Shown here piece by piece: positions 19,207 through 28,695 of a stretch of DNA of 64,000 bases (position 1 is the stretch's first letter; the number at the start of each line of letters is the position of its first letter). Origin of the DNA: Methylotenera oryzisoli (GTDB taxonomy: Bacteria > Pseudomonadota > Gammaproteobacteria > Burkholderiales > Methylophilaceae); assembly GCF_004661485.1 (NCBI RefSeq), contig NZ_PQVH01000013.1:1-64000 (forward strand), read 5' to 3'. Both the position numbers and the translations under genes were made by a program. Below the pieces are notes generated by a model. That model was given only the letters and a program-made list of their open reading frames with translations. It made no database searches and was not told the origin of the DNA.

Positions 19207-19914
19207 ATGAGCCACAGCATCCAACTCCCCTCTGGCGAGCAAATTCATTACACACTGGAGCGCAGGCAGCGCCGTACCGTTGGGCTAAAAATCACCCAAG
19301 AAGGCCTGATCGTACATGCGCCCAAGCGCATCGCACAAACCTATCTGGAAAGCCTGATTGTACTGAAAGCGGATTGGATACTTAAGAAATTAGAAGCGCG
19401 CAGCGCTAACCAACATCCGCCTATGCAATGGCAACACGGTGACCAGCTGTTATTGTTAGGCAACACCATCACACTCGTGACAAAACAGGACACCCGCTCA
19501 CGAGCAGTTGAATATACGCCGGGTTTTTTACAACTGGCTATGCCTAATCACAGTGAGCCAAGCGCAGTGGAAAGAAAAGTACTGCAATGGTATAAAAAAC
19601 AAGCACTGACTGACTTTTCCAGGCGCTTAGCACTTTTTGCCACTAAGCTCGGCGTGCCGACGCCTGAATTGTTTTTATCCAACGCACGTTCACGCTGGGG
19701 TAGCTGCAACTCCAGAAAAGAAATTCGGCTCAACTGGCGCCTGCTGCAGGCACCGCCACACATTATCAATTATGTAGTGTGCCATGAGCTAGCGCACTTA
19801 AAAGAGATGAATCACTCGGCGAAATTCTGGGCAGTGGTTGGCAGCATTTTCCCTGATTACAAAACAGCGGAAAAAGAGCTTAAAGCATGGTCGCCTAAGC
19901 TACATATCATTTAG
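19207..19914 (+). CDS. YgjP-like zinc metallopeptidase (DUF45, M48-related)
   Basis: The 235-residue cytosolic protein carries the zinc-peptidase signature VVCHELAHLKEMNHSAKFW, with HExxH and a downstream His, and the RSRWGSCNSRKEIRLNWRL block that defines the DUF45/YgjP family. The N-terminal half is a small beta-rich domain. The natural substrate is unknown; association with restriction or nucleotide metabolism has been suggested for relatives. It is last in the gmhB-plsC-ygjP run. Confidence 0.88.
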   Translation: MSHSIQLPSGEQIHYTLERRQRRTVGLKITQEGLIVHAPKRIAQTYLESLIVLKADWILKKLEARSANQHPPMQWQHGDQLLLLGNTITLVTKQDTRSRAVEYTPGFLQLAMPNHSEPSAVERKVLQWYKKQALTDFSRRLALFATKLGVPTPELFLSNARSRWGSCNSRKEIRLNWRLLQAPPHIINYVVCHELAHLKEMNHSAKFWAVVGSIFPDYKTAEKELKAWSPKLHII

Positions 19915-19946
19915 GCTACTTGGCTTATTAACGCGCCATGCCGCAA

Positions 19947-20522
19947 CTACAGCAATTTCTGAATATCACTCGCGATCATATCTGGCTTAGTCCCATAATC
20001 CACATACAGACGAATCTTACCGGTTTTATCAAACACATAAACACCCGCGCTATGGTCTATGGTGTAACCACTACGTCCTTTGTTTTCAACTTTTGCCGCA
20101 AAAATCTTAAAATCTTTAAGCACCGCTGCTGTTTGCTCCTTAGTCCCATACAAACCAATAAAGCTAGGGTCAAAAGCGGGTACAAACTCTGCCAGCAATG
20201 CTTGCGTATCACGCTCTGGATCCAATGTCACAAACAGCACTTGTAGTTCACTAGCGTTTGCACCGAGTAGCTTCTTACTTTGTTTCATATCGTTAAGCGT
20301 GGTTGGACAAACATCTGGGCAGTGCGTATAGCCAAAAAACAAGGCAACCACTTTACCCTTAAAATCACTCAATGCGCGCGGTTTACCAGTGTGGTCGGTC
20401 AGGTTAAGCTGGCTACCAAAATCCACTCCAGTAATGTCTGTGGTATTAAATTGTTGCGCATTCTTTGCAGAGCCGCAACCGACCAGCAACGGCAACAAGA
20501 GCCCCAACAATATCAATCTCAT
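19947..20522 (-). CDS. SCO1/SenC-family copper chaperone lipoprotein
   Basis: Thioredoxin-fold protein that delivers copper to the CuA site of cytochrome oxidase or acts as a thiol reductant. I start at the ATG at 20522 because GGTGA lies 8 bases upstream and the product then begins MRLILLGLLLPLLVGC, with a lipobox cysteine at 16; a longer start at 20555 would spoil the signal. The copper site is present: CPDVC after FFGYTH, and the distant His in YTIDHSAGVYV. No oxidase genes are adjacent. It is convergent with ygjP. Confidence 0.92.
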   Translation of the reverse strand: MRLILLGLLLPLLVGCGSAKNAQQFNTTDITGVDFGSQLNLTDHTGKPRALSDFKGKVVALFFGYTHCPDVCPTTLNDMKQSKKLLGANASELQVLFVTLDPERDTQALLAEFVPAFDPSFIGLYGTKEQTAAVLKDFKIFAAKVENKGRSGYTIDHSAGVYVFDKTGKIRLYVDYGTKPDMIASDIQKLL

Positions 20523-20704
20523 GAATTTATTCACCGAATCACACCTTTGCAACATCGTTAATAGATAAAGATTCTACCATGCACAATAAATTCAACATGT
20601 TGCATGATAAATTTATCTACAAATCAGATAAATTACTGCAAACCAAGTGCGCACTCGTTTACAATATTACTTTTGCAAAACTTCAAGCATTTTAAGGACT
20701 CAGC

Positions 20705-21649
20705 ATGGCTAACCCTGCAGCAACTTCTGGCGGTATGGCAGACCGCGACGGCGTAATTTGGTATGACGGTAAAATGGTGAACTGGCGTGATGCCACCACT
20801 CACGTTTTAACACACACATTGCACTACGGCATGGGCGTGTTTGAAGGTGTTCGCGCCTACAAAACAGACAAAGGCACTGCAATTTTCCGCTTGAAAGAGC
20901 ACACAGACAGATTATTCCGCTCTGCGCATATCTTAGGCATGAAAATGCCTTACAGCAAAGAAGAGCTGATCGAAGCACAAAAAGCAGCAGTACGCGATAA
21001 CAATCTTGAATCTGCTTACATGCGCCCAATGGCATTTTATGGCGCAGAAGCGATGGGGATCTCCGCTAAAACATTATCAACACACGTGATTGTTGCCGCA
21101 TGGAAATGGGGCGCTTACATGGGTCAAGACGCTTTAGATAACGGTATTCGCGTAAAAACTTCCTCATTCTCACGCCACCATGTGAACATCACCATGTGTA
21201 AAGCCAAAGCAAACGGCAACTACATGAACAGCATTTTGGCGCACCAAGAAGCTGCGCAAGACGGCTACCAAGAAGCCTTATTGCTGGATGTTGACGGCTT
21301 TGTTGCTGAAGGCTCAGGCGAAAACATTTTTATCGTACGCAACGGCAAACTGTACACACCAGACCTGACCAGTGCGCTAGAAGGCATCACGCGCGACACC
21401 ATCGTGCAATTAGCGACTGAATTAGGTATTCCAGTGATTGAAAAACGCATCACACGCGACGAAGTTTATGGTGCTGACGAAGCATTCTTCACAGGCACAG
21501 CTGCTGAAGTAACACCTATTCGCGAGCTAGATAATCGTGCCATCGGCGCGGGTACTGCAGGCCCAATCACTAAGCAACTACAAAAACTGTACTTTGATGT
21601 AGTGACAGGTAAATCTGCAAAACACGCAGACTGGTTAACATTAGTATAA
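20705..21649 (+). CDS. ilvE: branched-chain amino acid aminotransferase
   Basis: PLP class IV aminotransferase for the last step of Leu, Ile and Val synthesis. The 314 residues include HTLHYGMGVFEGVRAY, the PLP lysine K168 (KAKANGNYMNS), LDVDGFVAEGSGENIF and FFTGTAAEVTPI. It is a complete IlvE rather than D-amino-acid transaminase or ADC lyase, judging by these motifs. A 9-bp hairpin separates it from the small zinc-finger gene behind it, a neighbour often seen in betaproteobacteria. Confidence 0.96.
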   Translation: MANPAATSGGMADRDGVIWYDGKMVNWRDATTHVLTHTLHYGMGVFEGVRAYKTDKGTAIFRLKEHTDRLFRSAHILGMKMPYSKEELIEAQKAAVRDNNLESAYMRPMAFYGAEAMGISAKTLSTHVIVAAWKWGAYMGQDALDNGIRVKTSSFSRHHVNITMCKAKANGNYMNSILAHQEAAQDGYQEALLLDVDGFVAEGSGENIFIVRNGKLYTPDLTSALEGITRDTIVQLATELGIPVIEKRITRDEVYGADEAFFTGTAAEVTPIRELDNRAIGAGTAGPITKQLQKLYFDVVTGKSAKHADWLTLV

Positions 21650-21656
21650 AAACTAA

Positions 21657-21678
21657 CACTCCCGCGCAAGCGGGAGTG
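21657..21678 (+). terminator. GCAA-capped hairpin between ilvE and the zinc-finger gene
   Basis: CACTCCCGC pairs with GCGGGAGTG around a GCAA tetraloop. There is no T-run, and the next gene starts 20 bases later, so it is more likely a partial terminator or an RNA-stability element that sets the ratio between the two genes. Confidence 0.5.
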
Positions 21679-21698
21679 CTGAAATGAAGGATCTTTTA

Positions 21699-21890
21699 AT
21701 GTCTAACGCGAATGAAATCGAAGTGTCAGCTAAAGACCTGCCACTGCACTGCCCAACGCCAGAGGTGGCATTATGGTCATCTCACCCACGTGTATTTTTA
21801 GACGTAGCAAAAACAGGCCATGTGGCTTGCCCTTACTGTGGAACAAAATACAAATTAAAAGCCGGCGAAGCTGTTGGTCACCATCACTAA
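21699..21890 (+). CDS. zinc-finger protein, zf-CHCC family (PF10276)
   Basis: I start at the ATG at 21699 because AAGGA (21687-21691) lies 7 bases before it; the ATG at 21684 overlaps that site. The 63-residue product has the ligands LHCPTP...HVACPYCGTKY, i.e. Cys, His, Cys, Cys, and a HHH tail. The family is related to a mitochondrial complex I subunit (NDUFS6) but its role in bacteria is not established. It follows ilvE. Confidence 0.88.
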   Translation: MSNANEIEVSAKDLPLHCPTPEVALWSSHPRVFLDVAKTGHVACPYCGTKYKLKAGEAVGHHH

Positions 21891-21914
21891 TCTAAACACA
21901 ATTTACACCCTTAA

Positions 21915-22358
21915 ATGATTTCAGTACGCCCAATCTCTAATACTGATTATGAGGCTTGGTGTACTTTATATTTAGCTTACGCAGAGTTTTATCAAGTAAC
22001 GCAAACAAAAGAAATGCGCGACCAAGTTTGGTCTTGGTTGCACGAGGCCAATCATGAAGTGAATGGTTTGATTGCCTTAGATAATGAAGGTAATGCTGTG
22101 GGCTTAGCTCACTACCGTCCATTCTCCCGACCACTGTCAGCATCAATCGGTGGTTTCATCGATGATTTATTTGTAACACCATCGGCACGTGGCAACGAGA
22201 TAGGCAAAAGGTTAATTGAGGCAGTTGCACAAATCGGCAAAGAAAAAAGCTGGTCTGCTATCCGTTGGATTACTGCTGAAAACAACTATCGTGCACGAAA
22301 CACCTATGACAAATTAGCCACCAAAACCCAATGGCTGACTTACGACATCAAGCTATAG
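21915..22358 (+). CDS. GNAT-family N-acetyltransferase
   Basis: The 147-residue protein is a single GNAT fold: IRPIS-like start (MISVRPISNTDYEAW), FIDDLFVTPSARGNEIGKRLIEAV (acetyl-CoA pyrophosphate loop, motif A) and WITAENNYRARNTYDKL (motif B). This layout resembles amine/spermidine acetyltransferases, but the substrate is not known. Its 3' end overlaps the convergent murI by 6 bases. Confidence 0.88.
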   Translation: MISVRPISNTDYEAWCTLYLAYAEFYQVTQTKEMRDQVWSWLHEANHEVNGLIALDNEGNAVGLAHYRPFSRPLSASIGGFIDDLFVTPSARGNEIGKRLIEAVAQIGKEKSWSAIRWITAENNYRARNTYDKLATKTQWLTYDIKL

Positions 22359-23165
22359 CAAGCTAACCTGCGCTGGCTGTCGCCATAAACTCTCCACCAC
22401 TTGCCTTGCATTCTCTGCGGCACTATTTGTCCAAAACTGCACGCTTCCTGTCTGCAGGTCGCTGGTGAGTAAATCCAGCGCAGCCAACCGTTTTTGCAAC
22501 TGTTTAGCTACCGCGGCGCCGGTATCAATCAGGCTTACCCGCTCACCTACCACCTGCTCTATCAATGGCCTGACAAATGGGTAATGGGTGCAGCCAAGCA
22601 CAATGGTATCCGCGCCTTCATCTAGCAATGGCTGGCAATACTTCTTAACCAGCTGCAAAGTAGCAGGGGCTTGCAACTCCCCACGCTCTACACACTCCAC
22701 CAAACCAACGCAGGCTTGTGTGACTACTTTGACATTGCGGCCATAACTTTCTAACAAGCCGGCAAACTGGGCACTTTTTAATGTGCCGGTGGTTGCCAAC
22801 ACACCGATAATGCCATTTTTTGAGGCCGTTGCCGCAGGCTTGACTGCTGGCTCCATGCCAATAATAGGTAGCGTATATCGCTCACGCATCATATCAATCG
22901 CCGCCGCAGTCGCGGTATTACACGCCACTACGATAGCCTTGGCACGCTTTGCGATTAAAAAACCTGAAATTTCTACACAACGCGCTTGAATTTCCGCCGG
23001 ACTTTTATTGCCATACGGCGCGTACTTGCTGTCCGCTACGTACAGCAATTGCTCACTAGGCAACAATGCATGAATGTGCTGTAAAACCGAAATACCGCCC
23101 ACACCAGAATCAAAAACAGCGACTGGACTTTGCTTGACATCATGCATAGCGGATTGATCGTTCAT
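22353..23165 (-). CDS. murI: glutamate racemase
   Basis: Cofactor-independent racemase that makes D-glutamate for peptidoglycan. The two catalytic cysteines are present: C82 in VVACNTATAAA and C192 in VLGCTHYPFV; the start DSGVGGISVL is diagnostic. It has 270 residues. It is convergent with, and overlaps, the GNAT gene, and divergent from the adenosyltransferase gene. Confidence 0.96.
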   Translation of the reverse strand: MNDQSAMHDVKQSPVAVFDSGVGGISVLQHIHALLPSEQLLYVADSKYAPYGNKSPAEIQARCVEISGFLIAKRAKAIVVACNTATAAAIDMMRERYTLPIIGMEPAVKPAATASKNGIIGVLATTGTLKSAQFAGLLESYGRNVKVVTQACVGLVECVERGELQAPATLQLVKKYCQPLLDEGADTIVLGCTHYPFVRPLIEQVVGERVSLIDTGAAVAKQLQKRLAALDLLTSDLQTGSVQFWTNSAAENARQVVESLWRQPAQVSLL

Positions 23166-23301
23166 GGTTAAACAGTCATGGTTAAGCGGTTAAGTTACAA
23201 TGCAGACATTATAAACTGTTGGCATGATTTAATGCTCAATGGCATATCGCAACATAATCTGGCATTAGTGATGGCAGGCAAATGAGCATAAGGAATGAAT
23301 A

Positions 23302-23850
23302 ATGGGTAATCGTTTAAGTAAAATTTACACACGCACCGGTGATAATGGCACCACAGGGCTGGGCGATGGCAGCCGCATCAGCAAAGATAGCATCCGCGTG
23401 GAAGCAATGGGGGATGTAGATGAGCTAAATTCAGTGATAGGCTTAATGTTGGCAGAGGGAGTCCCTCCCCACTTACAAACCACGCTCACAAAAATTCAGC
23501 ACGACTTATTTAATCTAGGTGGGGAAATTTGCATCCCAGGTTATGTCCTGTTAACAGTCTCATGCGTGGATGATTTAGAACAAAGCATAGACACGCTAAA
23601 TGCCGAGTTGAGCCCATTAAAAGAATTTATATTACCTGGTGGTACTAAAAGCGCAGCTTTCTGCCATTTAGCCCGCACCGTATGCCGCCGTGCAGAACGA
23701 AAATTAATTGAATTACACCACAACGAAAAAGTGACTGAAATTTCCCTGCAATATTTAAATCGCCTCTCTGATTTATTATTTGTGATGTGTCGTATTATTA
23801 ACAAAGAAGCTGGCGTGAGTGACGTATTGTGGAAAAACAAGCAGGCTTGA
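23302..23850 (+). CDS. PduO-type cob(I)alamin adenosyltransferase
   Basis: Transfers the adenosyl group of ATP to cob(I)alamin to make coenzyme B12. The 182-residue product has the PduO/MMAB signature: IYTRTGDNGTTGLGDGSRISK, VEAMGDVDELNS and the C-terminal RTVCRRAERK...YLNRLSDLLFVMCR. Its presence implies that the cell uses adenosylcobalamin, which fits the cobalamin riboswitch in front of nrdA at 52.3 kb. SD-like AAGGAATGAATA precedes the ATG. Confidence 0.94.
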   Translation: MGNRLSKIYTRTGDNGTTGLGDGSRISKDSIRVEAMGDVDELNSVIGLMLAEGVPPHLQTTLTKIQHDLFNLGGEICIPGYVLLTVSCVDDLEQSIDTLNAELSPLKEFILPGGTKSAAFCHLARTVCRRAERKLIELHHNEKVTEISLQYLNRLSDLLFVMCRIINKEAGVSDVLWKNKQA

Positions 23851-23966
23851 ACGCCGGCAAGCAACTAGCCTACGCGATTCAAGACACAAACCGACAAGCA
23901 CATCTAGCATGCACTGCCACATCATTCAGATTTTAGAATCAATATAGGTTAAGCTATAATTTCAAC

Positions 23967-25409
23967 ATGATAAGAAAACTGTTCAACAAAATCTTCAAGC
24001 CTAGGCTCGCTAAAACTGCGCACGAAACACCAGTGCGGGCCAAGCCAGAAAACGCGAAAACGCAGCATGCAACGCGCCCCATCCTAGGGACAAAAAAATC
24101 TGCCAAAAGAAGAGGTAGCAATACAGACAACGCCATCAGCATCCCGCTAAAAAAGCACCAGATAGACCGCAGGCTGTTAAGCAATGCCGCAATAAAAACC
24201 ATCGAGGGCCTGCAAAAAGCAGGGTTTGAAGCCTATATCGTAGGCGGTGCAGTGCGCGATTTACTGCTGCAACGTGTGCCCAAAGATTTTGACGTGGCCA
24301 CAGATGCCACACCTGAAGAAGTAAACCGTGTTTTCAGGCGCTCGCGCATTATCGGCAGGCGCTTTAGGCTGGTACATGTGTTATTTGGTGATGAAACCAT
24401 TGAAGTTTCTACATTTCGCGGACATCATGAAGCGAAAGGGGATGCCCACACCAATGAAAGCGGTCGTATCATTCGCGATAATGTGTTTGGTAGTCTGGAA
24501 GAAGATGCCACACGCCGTGACTTTACTGCTAATGCCCTGTATTACGACCCAACCAGCGAAATCGTACTAGACTTCCATCAAGGGTTTGCAGACATTCAGG
24601 CAGGCATCCTGCGCATGATAGGCAAACCTGAAACACGTTATGCAGAAGACCCAGTGCGCATGCTGCGCGTAGTACGCCTGTCGGCAAAACTGGGGCTAAA
24701 AATTGACCCAGCCACCATGGCACCCATTGCAAAAATGGCAGACCTGCTACAAGACGTACCGCCTAGCCGCCTGTTTGATGAAATGCTCAAGCTATTTTTA
24801 TCCGGCCACGCCATTGAAAGCGTAAGTGCATTGCGCCAACAGCACCTGCACCATGGCTTGCTACCTATGTTAGATGTGGTATTAGAGCAACCGATGGGTG
24901 AGCGCTTTGTAATGCTTGCGCTCAAAAATACAGATGAACGTATTTTGTCAGGCAAATCTGCCAACCCTAGTTTTCTGTTTGCCACCTTGCTATGGCATGA
25001 AGTACTCGCCGCTTGGGAAATTTATAAGAAAGATGGCAGCCCACCCATCCCCGCACTACATATGGCGATGAGCGAAGTACTTGCCTCACAGGCGGAGAAA
25101 CTGGCGATTCATAATCGCTACACCGCAACCATGAAAGAGATTTGGGGCATGCAGCCTCGTTTTGAACAGCGTTCAGGCAAACGTCCATTTGGCTTATTGA
25201 TACATCCGCGCTACCGTGCCGGTTACGACTTTTTGTTACTGCGCTGCGAGTCTGGCGAACTGCCAGCAGAACTAGGCACATGGTGGACCACATTTGCAGA
25301 AGCGGATAACGAAACACGCCAGGCGATGCTGGAGGCGGACACCGCGCCTAAAAAACGCAGAAAAAGAAATCGCAAGAAACCAAGTAGCAGCACACCATCT
25401 GAATCATGA
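23967..25409 (+). CDS. pcnB: poly(A) polymerase I
   Basis: Adds A-tails to RNA 3' ends and so marks them for decay. The nucleotidyltransferase core is AYIVGGAVRDLLLQRVPKDFDVATDATPEEV, followed by RRDFTANALYY and the tRNA-binding head domain; a long basic N-terminus and a Lys/Arg-rich tail (APKKRRKRNRKK) are typical of PcnB and separate it from CCA-adding enzymes. It has 480 residues. The stop overlaps the folK start (ATGATG). Confidence 0.94.
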   Translation: MIRKLFNKIFKPRLAKTAHETPVRAKPENAKTQHATRPILGTKKSAKRRGSNTDNAISIPLKKHQIDRRLLSNAAIKTIEGLQKAGFEAYIVGGAVRDLLLQRVPKDFDVATDATPEEVNRVFRRSRIIGRRFRLVHVLFGDETIEVSTFRGHHEAKGDAHTNESGRIIRDNVFGSLEEDATRRDFTANALYYDPTSEIVLDFHQGFADIQAGILRMIGKPETRYAEDPVRMLRVVRLSAKLGLKIDPATMAPIAKMADLLQDVPPSRLFDEMLKLFLSGHAIESVSALRQQHLHHGLLPMLDVVLEQPMGERFVMLALKNTDERILSGKSANPSFLFATLLWHEVLAAWEIYKKDGSPPIPALHMAMSEVLASQAEKLAIHNRYTATMKEIWGMQPRFEQRSGKRPFGLLIHPRYRAGYDFLLLRCESGELPAELGTWWTTFAEADNETRQAMLEADTAPKKRRKRNRKKPSSSTPSES

Positions 25410-25912
25410 TGAAGCGCGCTTTTGTTGCACTTGGGAGCAATCTAGAAAACCCCAAAGCGCAGGTAGAAGGTGCGTTGCTTGCCTTGAGCCAGCTGCCGGA
25501 AACGCGCCTCCTCAAGCAATCATCGCTTTACCAGACCGCACCGATTGATTGCATAGCGACTGCACCAGATTTCATCAATGCGGTGGCTGAAGTGGAAACC
25601 ACACTCTCACCCGAGGCCTTACTCGACGCCATACTCAACATTGAAAATATTGCAGGGCGTGAGCGCCCTTATATCAACGCGCCTCGCGTATTAGATTGTG
25701 ATTTGCTGTTATATGAAAATGTAACGCTAGATACGCCAAAACTCACCTTACCGCACCCGCGCATGCATACACGTGGCTTTGTTTTATTGCCATTATTTGA
25801 AATCGCACCGGATATTTCCATCCCAAATCATGGCAAAATAGCCGCGTATATGACGCCGGAATTATTGTTTGGCATCAAAAAATTACCATCTGCAGATAAT
25901 TACCCTCAGTAA
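25406..25912 (+). CDS. folK: HPPK, folate synthesis
   Basis: 6-hydroxymethyl-7,8-dihydropterin pyrophosphokinase. The 168 residues contain FVALGSNLENP, QSSLYQTAPID and the signature PRVLDCDLLLYENV...LPHPRMHTRGFVLLPL. Two ATG codons (25406 and 25409) overlap the pcnB stop, so the genes are coupled. The deoxynucleoside kinase follows after 8 bases. Confidence 0.95.
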   Translation: MMKRAFVALGSNLENPKAQVEGALLALSQLPETRLLKQSSLYQTAPIDCIATAPDFINAVAEVETTLSPEALLDAILNIENIAGRERPYINAPRVLDCDLLLYENVTLDTPKLTLPHPRMHTRGFVLLPLFEIAPDISIPNHGKIAAYMTPELLFGIKKLPSADNYPQ

Positions 25913-25920
25913 GTGAAAAC

Positions 25921-26568
25921 ATGAGCATTTTTAATAAATTTCCGTACATTGTTGTTGAAGGCCCCATCGGCTGTGGCAAAACCACGCTCTCAAAAATGCT
26001 GGCTGATAAATTTCCAGTGGACTATCTGTCTGAAAAAGCAGAGGCTAATCCCTTTCTGCCGCGTTTTTATCAAGATGCTCAACGTTATGGCTTACCTACG
26101 CAGTTATTCTTTTTATTCCAGCGTGCGAATCAAATCAAAGAATTAAGCCAGCGCGACATGTTTGCAAGGCCCATTATTGCCGATTTCTTTTTAGAAAAAG
26201 ACCCGATATTTGCCAGACTTAATTTAGATGATGAAGAATATGCACTGTATCATCAGATCTACCAGCACCTGCAGCTAAAAGCGCCTAAGCCGGACTTAGT
26301 AATTTATCTGCAAACCCCAATCGACTCATTAATGGAACGGATTGAAGAGCGCAGCGTGAGCTACGAGCAAGATATTCCAAGAGAATATATAGAGCGTCTC
26401 TCCAATGCATATAGTGACTTCTTCCATAACTACGACACATCTCCAGTCTTGATCGTCAACAACGAGAAGCTTAATATTGTTAAAAACCACAGCTCACTTG
26501 ACTTGTTGCTCAATCGCATCATGCAGATTAAAGGACAGCGCGAGTTCTTTAATCCTAACTTTGAATAA
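25921..26568 (+). CDS. deoxynucleoside kinase (dGK/dAK/dCK family)
   Basis: Phosphorylates deoxynucleosides for dNTP salvage. The 215-residue P-loop protein has Walker A EGPIGCGKTTLSK (residues 14-26), the substrate-binding PFLPRFYQD and ADFFLEKD segments, and an Arg-bearing lid region (IEERSVSYEQDIPREYIERL). It belongs to PF01712; which deoxynucleoside it prefers cannot be read reliably. Its place between folK and panB is common in proteobacteria. Confidence 0.9.
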   Translation: MSIFNKFPYIVVEGPIGCGKTTLSKMLADKFPVDYLSEKAEANPFLPRFYQDAQRYGLPTQLFFLFQRANQIKELSQRDMFARPIIADFFLEKDPIFARLNLDDEEYALYHQIYQHLQLKAPKPDLVIYLQTPIDSLMERIEERSVSYEQDIPREYIERLSNAYSDFFHNYDTSPVLIVNNEKLNIVKNHSSLDLLLNRIMQIKGQREFFNPNFE

Positions 26569-26585
26569 CCTCTGGGTATACGTAT

Positions 26586-27398
26586 ATGACATTACCTAAG
26601 CTAAATGAAATGGCCGCCAACGGCGAGAAAATCGCCATGCTCACCTGCTATGACGCCACTTTCGCTAAGTTAATGGCATATGCCGGCGTGGATATCTTGT
26701 TAGTAGGCGACTCGCTAGGTATGGTATTACAGGGTGCAGAAAATACACTCAATGTGAGCATGCATCACATGACCTACCATACCAAAAGTGTGGCTGCTGG
26801 CGCACCTAATAGCTTGATTATTGCCGACATGCCTGTAGGTAGTTACGAACATGATAACGAGGCTGCTTACAAAAATGCAGAGTGGTTGATTCGTTCTGGT
26901 GCGCAAATGGTTAAATTTGAAGGTGGTGGTGATCGTATAGAAACCGCACGCTACCTGATTGAGCGCGGCATCCCTGTCTGTGCACATCTTGGCTTCACGC
27001 CGCAATCAGTCAATCAGCTTGGTGGCTATAAAATTCAGGGTAAAACTGAGGAAAGCGCCCATCAAATCATGCAGGATGCCATCGACATGAGTAATGCTGG
27101 TGTGAGCATGATGGTACTGGAAATGGTACCGGCAACATTAGCAAAACAGATTACAGACAGCATTAAAGCACTGACTATCGGTATTGGTGCTGGCGTAGAT
27201 TGTGATGGGCAAGTGCTCGTCATCCAAGATGTGCTGGGGATTTATAATGGCGTAGCCAGCAAACACCCGAGCGAATTCAAAGCCCCAAGATTTGTAAAAA
27301 ACTTCTTATCCGATACCAACAGCGTGCAGCAAGCTGTAAGCAACTATGTAAAAGCCGTGAAAGACAAAACCTTTCCCGCACCTGAGCATAGTTATTAA
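26586..27398 (+). CDS. panB: 3-methyl-2-oxobutanoate hydroxymethyltransferase
   Basis: First step of pantothenate synthesis: adds a hydroxymethyl group from methylene-tetrahydrofolate to 2-oxoisovalerate. The 270 residues include MLTCYDATFAKLM, DILLVGDSLGMVLQG, VKFEGGGDR and IGIGAGVDCDGQVLVIQDVLG. It precedes panC by 19 bases and panD further on, so the whole branch to pantothenate lies here in one run. Confidence 0.97.
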   Translation: MTLPKLNEMAANGEKIAMLTCYDATFAKLMAYAGVDILLVGDSLGMVLQGAENTLNVSMHHMTYHTKSVAAGAPNSLIIADMPVGSYEHDNEAAYKNAEWLIRSGAQMVKFEGGGDRIETARYLIERGIPVCAHLGFTPQSVNQLGGYKIQGKTEESAHQIMQDAIDMSNAGVSMMVLEMVPATLAKQITDSIKALTIGIGAGVDCDGQVLVIQDVLGIYNGVASKHPSEFKAPRFVKNFLSDTNSVQQAVSNYVKAVKDKTFPAPEHSY

Positions 27399-27417
27399 AC
27401 CTCGACTATAGCCACAT

Positions 27418-28269
27418 ATGCAACGCATCTACACCGCTGACGAGCTCAGAGCCACACTCAAGACACACAATAACATTGCCTTTGTGCCCACCATGGGCAA
27501 TCTGCATGATGGGCACATCGCACTGGTGAGCATAGCTAGGCAGCATGCACAATGTGTAGTTGCCAGTATTTTTGTTAACCCGCTACAGTTTGGCCCCAAT
27601 GAAGACTTGGCTAACTATCCCCGTACGCTGGAGGCAGACTGCAAACGGCTAGAGGATGCTGGCGCAGACATTGTGTTTATTCCTAGCGTGCTAGAAATGT
27701 ACCCGGATTTTGATGGCGAACAACTGCATCAAACCATGACAATCACCGCGCCGCCTATTGCCTCGGAGCTATGCGGCGCCTCGCGCCCCGGCCATTTTTC
27801 TGGTGTTGCCACGGTCGTCATGAAGTTGTTTAACCTAGTCATGCCGCAAGTGGCTATCTTTGGCAAAAAAGACTTCCAACAAGTATTTGTCATTAAAGAG
27901 CTAGTGCGGCAATTTAACTTACCGATCCAGATTATTGCCGGCGACACGGTGCGCGAGCCAAGTGGCCTCGCCATGAGCTCACGTAATGGCTACTTAACGC
28001 CGGCACAAAAAGCTGAAGCGGCACAATTGCACCAATGCCTGGTGAATATCGTCAATCAGATCAAGCAAGGCAATACCAATTTTGCAGATTTGTCCCAGTC
28101 AGCATCAGAAGCACTTGTGCAAAAAGGCTGGCTGGTTGACTATATCTCCGTGCGCGCAGCCCACACTTTACAGCCTGCAACGAACCAAGATAGCCAACTT
28201 GTTGTCCTAATTGCTGCAAAGCTTGGGAATACCAGACTGATTGATAATATTGATTTTTGCGCTAAGTGA
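27418..28269 (+). CDS. panC: pantothenate synthetase
   Basis: Joins pantoate and beta-alanine using ATP. PTMGNLHDGHIALV contains the HxGH adenylate-binding motif; VNPLQFGPNEDLANYPR and MSSRNGYLTP are further hallmarks. The 283 residues are normal. It lies between panB and panD. Confidence 0.97.
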   Translation: MQRIYTADELRATLKTHNNIAFVPTMGNLHDGHIALVSIARQHAQCVVASIFVNPLQFGPNEDLANYPRTLEADCKRLEDAGADIVFIPSVLEMYPDFDGEQLHQTMTITAPPIASELCGASRPGHFSGVATVVMKLFNLVMPQVAIFGKKDFQQVFVIKELVRQFNLPIQIIAGDTVREPSGLAMSSRNGYLTPAQKAEAAQLHQCLVNIVNQIKQGNTNFADLSQSASEALVQKGWLVDYISVRAAHTLQPATNQDSQLVVLIAAKLGNTRLIDNIDFCAK

Positions 28270-28314
28270 TTGAAAAGACTATAATGCAATCCCTTTTGAA
28301 AAACGGTTAAGCAC

Positions 28315-28695
28315 ATGCAAAGAACCATGCTTAAATCTAAGTTGCACCGCGTACACGTCACGCACTCTGAATTACACTACGAAGGTAGCTGTGCGATAGA
28401 TGAAGAATTACTAGAAGCGGCGAATATTCATGAATACGAGCAAATCAGTATTTACAACGTTACCAATGGTGAGCGTTTCTCTACTTATGCGATTCGTGCC
28501 GATCGCCACTCTGGCATTATTTCAGTGAATGGTGCTGCCGCACACAAGGCAGACCCTAAAGACATCATTATTATCGCGAGCTACGCGAACTATAATGAAG
28601 CTGAACTAGAAAAGTACACGCCACAACTTATTTATGTGGATAACGAAAACCGCATAAAATCTCAACGCAATGCAATACCAGCACAGGCCGCTTAA
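28315..28695 (+). CDS. panD: aspartate 1-decarboxylase
   Basis: Pyruvoyl enzyme that makes beta-alanine for PanC. The self-cleavage site G24-S25 is present in HYEGSCAID, and the start [20 protein letters not shown] matches the E. coli enzyme residue by residue in position. It has 126 residues. Its TAA stop directly abuts the ATG of rsfS. Confidence 0.97.
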   Translation: MQRTMLKSKLHRVHVTHSELHYEGSCAIDEELLEAANIHEYEQISIYNVTNGERFSTYAIRADRHSGIISVNGAAAHKADPKDIIIIASYANYNEAELEKYTPQLIYVDNENRIKSQRNAIPAQAA